Assembly: GCA_964420285.1 (NCBI GenBank)
Contig: CAYQTE010000002.1
Coordinates: forward strand, 1 to 64,000
Reading direction: 5' to 3'
From: CAYQTE01 sp964420285
Lineage (GTDB): Bacteria > Planctomycetota > Phycisphaerae > Tepidisphaerales > Tepidisphaeraceae
DNA length: 64,000 nucleotides
Part shown: in pieces, positions 61,458 through 64,000 of the stretch
Layout: every line of letters starts with the position of its first letter
Position numbering within the stretch: the first letter of the stretch is position 1
Program-made: the position numbers and the translations under genes
Notes under the pieces: model-generated
Told to the model about the DNA's origin: nothing
What the model saw: only the letters and a program-made list of their open reading frames with translations
The model's database searches: none

Positions 61458-64000
61458 CTACTGCTTGGGCGCGTAGTCGTTGGCCCATTCCATGGACTCG
61501 ATCAGGATGAGCAACCGGTGCGCGTCACCGGCGGCTTCGGGGCGGCCGGGAACTTCCTGCAGGGCATTGGGGATTTCCGGGCCCGTCAGCGGGTGCGCGG
61601 GGACGGAGAAATTGGCGCCCATGCCACCGCCCCGGCCGCCGCCGGCCAGTTCCTGCCAAACGCGGGCGCCAAGCTGCGGATCCTTTAGCACATAGGATGC
61701 GTACGCCAGCGGCTGGCCGGTTTGGGTGGCGGCGTAGGCGTGGAAGGCGTCCCAATACTTGGGATCATCCACGGTCAGTTCCATCTCCGCCATAATCTCA
61801 ACCGTTCCGAAGAGCAGATCGAAACCTGTGGGGCCGCTGGCGCCGCCCCGGCCGCCGGGTTGCGTCATGAACTTGCCGGTGGTCGGATCGTACGGCCCGG
61901 CGCCCAGCAGGCGGGCCGGAGCCCTCGCCAGCGCCACCTGCGAATCCATGCCCGCCTTGATCTTGTCCAGCCACTTGGTATCGCCGGTGCGCTGGTACTC
62001 CGTCAGCCAGTTGATGCAATAGGCCGCCCAGTCGGTGCCGAAACTGGCGCTGGTGTAGGGGCCGCTGTTGTCCGGCATGCGCGGGTCGGTCCGCTTGACA
62101 TCCGCATACGTGAAATCGGCCGTGAGCTGCTCGCGCATCAGGTCGCCGACGCGTTCATCGGTCGACAGGAAATAATACGGCCGTTTCAGGCCGCATTCGC
62201 TGATGCGCGGCTGTTTGGCGCCGTCGCCCCAGTGGTTGACGTTGTGCCGCGAACCCAGCGGCGCGAACCGGCCGATGTGGTGAACCGACACCTCGCTGGT
62301 GTCGCGGGTCATGGCTTCGGCGAGTCGGAAAATGTCCGCCTTGCCGGTGCGCAGAAAGCTGTACCAGAGCCAGTAATCGGGCAGCAGTTCCGTGTTGTTC
62401 CAGGCCCAGCCGCCGATGTCGTAGCGCCACTCGTGCCGGGTTTCATCGTACATGCGCATCATGTCGCCGTAATCCCAGAATCCGTACCACGAGCGGAAAT
62501 CGACTTCCTTGCCGTAGAAATCCAGAGCGTTGGTCAACTGGGTTTCCAGTCCGCGGCGCACGGCGCTGGACTGGTCGGGCAGGCTCCAGAAACCGCAGGC
62601 GCGCTGGCTGTGGTAGTATTGCGGCGAACAGACCAGCATCGCCGGCGCGCTGGTTCCCTTGGACATGTCCACCAGTTCCTGGTCGGATGGAACGCCGGAT
62701 ACCGCCCGCAGCGTGAGTTCACTGGTATTGGCCACGCCCAGGGCGCTGTCCCAGCCCTGCTTCCAGTCCTCGTACGCCATGTCCAGGCCGTGACCAATCA
62801 CGTCATAGTGACGAAGATCCATCGCCGGTGCATCGGGCGACCAGAGCCAGACGGTCAGTTGCCCTGCGGCCGTCGTGGCGCCGTGAATCTCGAAGGATGC
62901 GGGATATTTCTGCCAGAATTTCTTGACGTCCACGGCCATGCCGCCGGTGACATCGCCCAGAAACGCCGAGCCCAAAGCGCGATGTCCGTCCATGACGTGC
63001 AGCCAGGAGCTCTTGTTTTGCGTGCGTTTCTCGATGGTGAACCCGTCGGGATTGACCTGCGTGAGCTTGTAATCATCCCATTGTGCGGCATCGCGGATGT
63101 ACTGCTGCTGGGCCGCCGCGTACTGGTCGATATTTGGTATCCGCTTACCGGCCACCTGATCGGGGAAGACCATCCCCTGGTTGCCATATGTGATATCGCG
63201 CCGGCCGACCACCGGCTTGACGGGTTCGGCCCACATGCCGGTGTCGCCGCCGAAGCGCACGTGCCGGTTGATGACTTCCTCGCGCATCGGGACGCTGAAG
63301 GAAAGTCCCAGGCCCTTGATGAAATCCTTCTGATCGTCGCCATCGAAGACGAACGAATGGACCATGCGAATCGAATCCAGGCCGGCATTGAAGTAGAGCC
63401 GGACCGTGAACGGCAGGAAGGCGCGGTCGCCGGTGGTGGATTTGTGGTTGCCCTCGATCTTGACGACGGCGCGGACCGGGCCCTGCTGTTCGAGCGTGAC
63501 GGTCTTGATCTGGCTGACGAAGTCTTCCTGGCGGAGGATCTTCTGCGAGTCAAACTGCGAGCGGTCTTCCAGCGTGAGCACCAGCTTGCCGTTCTCGGCG
63601 ATCTTGCGGTCGCCGATGGAAATCGACTCGAACAGGGATGATCCCTGCTTGGGGATTCGGCTGGTCATGACGCCGGTGTCGATGCTGATGCCGGCGGCAT
63701 CCTGCGTGCAGACGATCTTCGCCGCCGGTGCGGCCGGGGCGCCAACCGCGATCTGGAACGGCCCGGCCAGCCCCGGTTTGGCGCTGATCGATTGCCCGCT
63801 CCACATGATCGACCCGTCCGGCCAGTACGCCAGCGGCCAGGTCTGCACCGGAACGCTGGCGCCATCGGCGGCGGTCAGCGCGAACGAATCGGTCTTCTGC
63901 ACCGTTCCCTTGGGCCAGGGGATGCCCCAGCTCACACCCTGCGAATTGGCCGGCGGCGCGCCGTCAAGCCAATGGAGCGTAACCGGAGCGGGTGCGTCGG
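61458..64000 (-). CDS. Exo-rhamnogalacturonan-lyase-like secreted protein (5' end outside window)
   Basis: The frame is open to the end of the window, so the start is missing; an internal ATG-like codon at 63935 is not the true start. The visible 846 residues begin DAPAPVTLHWLDGAPPANSQGVSWGIPWPKGT and contain YWPDGSIMWSGQSISAKPG, the N-terminal RIFT-barrel pattern of PcRGLX/YetA-like proteins. An (alpha/alpha)-barrel-like region follows (RSWYGFWDYGDMMRMYDETRHEWR, GGWAWNNTELLPDYWLWYSFLRTG). The family is linked to polysaccharide lyase family 26, which trims rhamnogalacturonan from its ends. Substrate is inferred from family only. It is convergent with the toxin gene. Confidence 0.75.
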   Translation of the reverse strand, partial: DAPAPVTLHWLDGAPPANSQGVSWGIPWPKGTVQKTDSFALTAADGASVPVQTWPLAYWPDGSIMWSGQSISAKPGLAGPFQIAVGAPAAPAAKIVCTQDAAGISIDTGVMTSRIPKQGSSLFESISIGDRKIAENGKLVLTLEDRSQFDSQKILRQEDFVSQIKTVTLEQQGPVRAVVKIEGNHKSTTGDRAFLPFTVRLYFNAGLDSIRMVHSFVFDGDDQKDFIKGLGLSFSVPMREEVINRHVRFGGDTGMWAEPVKPVVGRRDITYGNQGMVFPDQVAGKRIPNIDQYAAAQQQYIRDAAQWDDYKLTQVNPDGFTIEKRTQNKSSWLHVMDGHRALGSAFLGDVTGGMAVDVKKFWQKYPASFEIHGATTAAGQLTVWLWSPDAPAMDLRHYDVIGHGLDMAYEDWKQGWDSALGVANTSELTLRAVSGVPSDQELVDMSKGTSAPAMLVCSPQYYHSQRACGFWSLPDQSSAVRRGLETQLTNALDFYGKEVDFRSWYGFWDYGDMMRMYDETRHEWRYDIGGWAWNNTELLPDYWLWYSFLRTGKADIFRLAEAMTRDTSEVSVHHIGRFAPLGSRHNVNHWGDGAKQPRISECGLKRPYYFLSTDERVGDLMREQLTADFTYADVKRTDPRMPDNSGPYTSASFGTDWAAYCINWLTEYQRTGDTKWLDKIKAGMDSQVALARAPARLLGAGPYDPTTGKFMTQPGGRGGASGPTGFDLLFGTVEIMAEMELTVDDPKYWDAFHAYAATQTGQPLAYASYVLKDPQLGARVWQELAGGGRGGGMGANFSVPAHPLTGPEIPNALQEVPGRPEAAGDAHRLLILIESMEWANDYAPKQ

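Overview
The window is high-GC bacterial DNA that most likely comes from a planctomycete, probably of the Phycisphaerae type. This rests on several recurring features: giant secreted proteins with an N-terminal LExRxLLS (LEPR-XLL) motif, GloVer and HAF repeats, C-terminal type I dockerin modules, a CxxCGYDLRATPxRCPECG zinc ribbon, a lipoprotein FlgI homologue, and integrases of a style common in planctomycetes. No database search was possible, so the taxonomic placement is inference.

Layout. Positions 1-5959 are accessory DNA at an elongator tRNA-Met gene (5887-5959, minus strand). A 3.4-kb integrative element lies between a 49-bp copy of the tRNA 3' half (2505-2553) and the tRNA itself. It carries an integrase, a small HTH protein (possible excisionase), an ImmA/IrrE-type metallopeptidase and two unknown genes. 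A second integrase (824-2287) abuts the left att copy with the same polarity, which suggests a second element stacked in tandem; its far end is outside the window or decayed. Positions 6093-10056 hold ordinary small genes (HAD phosphatase, zinc-ribbon membrane protein, tandem DUF3467-like protein, methyltransferase, helical-repeat protein). Positions 10021-13781 are a tandem duplication of a secreted beta-propeller gene; the second copy has acquired a coiled-coil insert.

Positions 14.4-36.5 kb form an island of six very large, same-strand secreted proteins. Four end in the same ~150-residue module (dockerin plus an FSxxPIxxDWL tail). Two instead end in RTX-like calcium-binding repeats; one of these carries a GH5 glycosidase domain. 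Two of the recognisable enzyme domains have substitutions at catalytic positions (a sedolisin-like domain and the GH5 domain).

Positions 36.5-43.9 kb encode a probable periplasmic PaoABC-type molybdenum aldehyde oxidoreductase with its XdhC-like and MocA-like maturation proteins, interrupted by a secreted alpha/beta hydrolase. Positions 44.4-54.7 kb are housekeeping: a membrane protein, MutL divergent from NrdR, a FlgI-like lipoprotein, SMC and a pseudopilin. Positions 54.9-60.5 kb are the 2-oxoglutarate dehydrogenase operon (sucA-sucB-lpdA), followed by a UPF0175/DUF3368 toxin-antitoxin-like pair. The window ends inside a large minus-strand gene resembling exo-rhamnogalacturonan lyases. The secreted GH5 and lyase-like genes point to a polysaccharide-degrading lifestyle.
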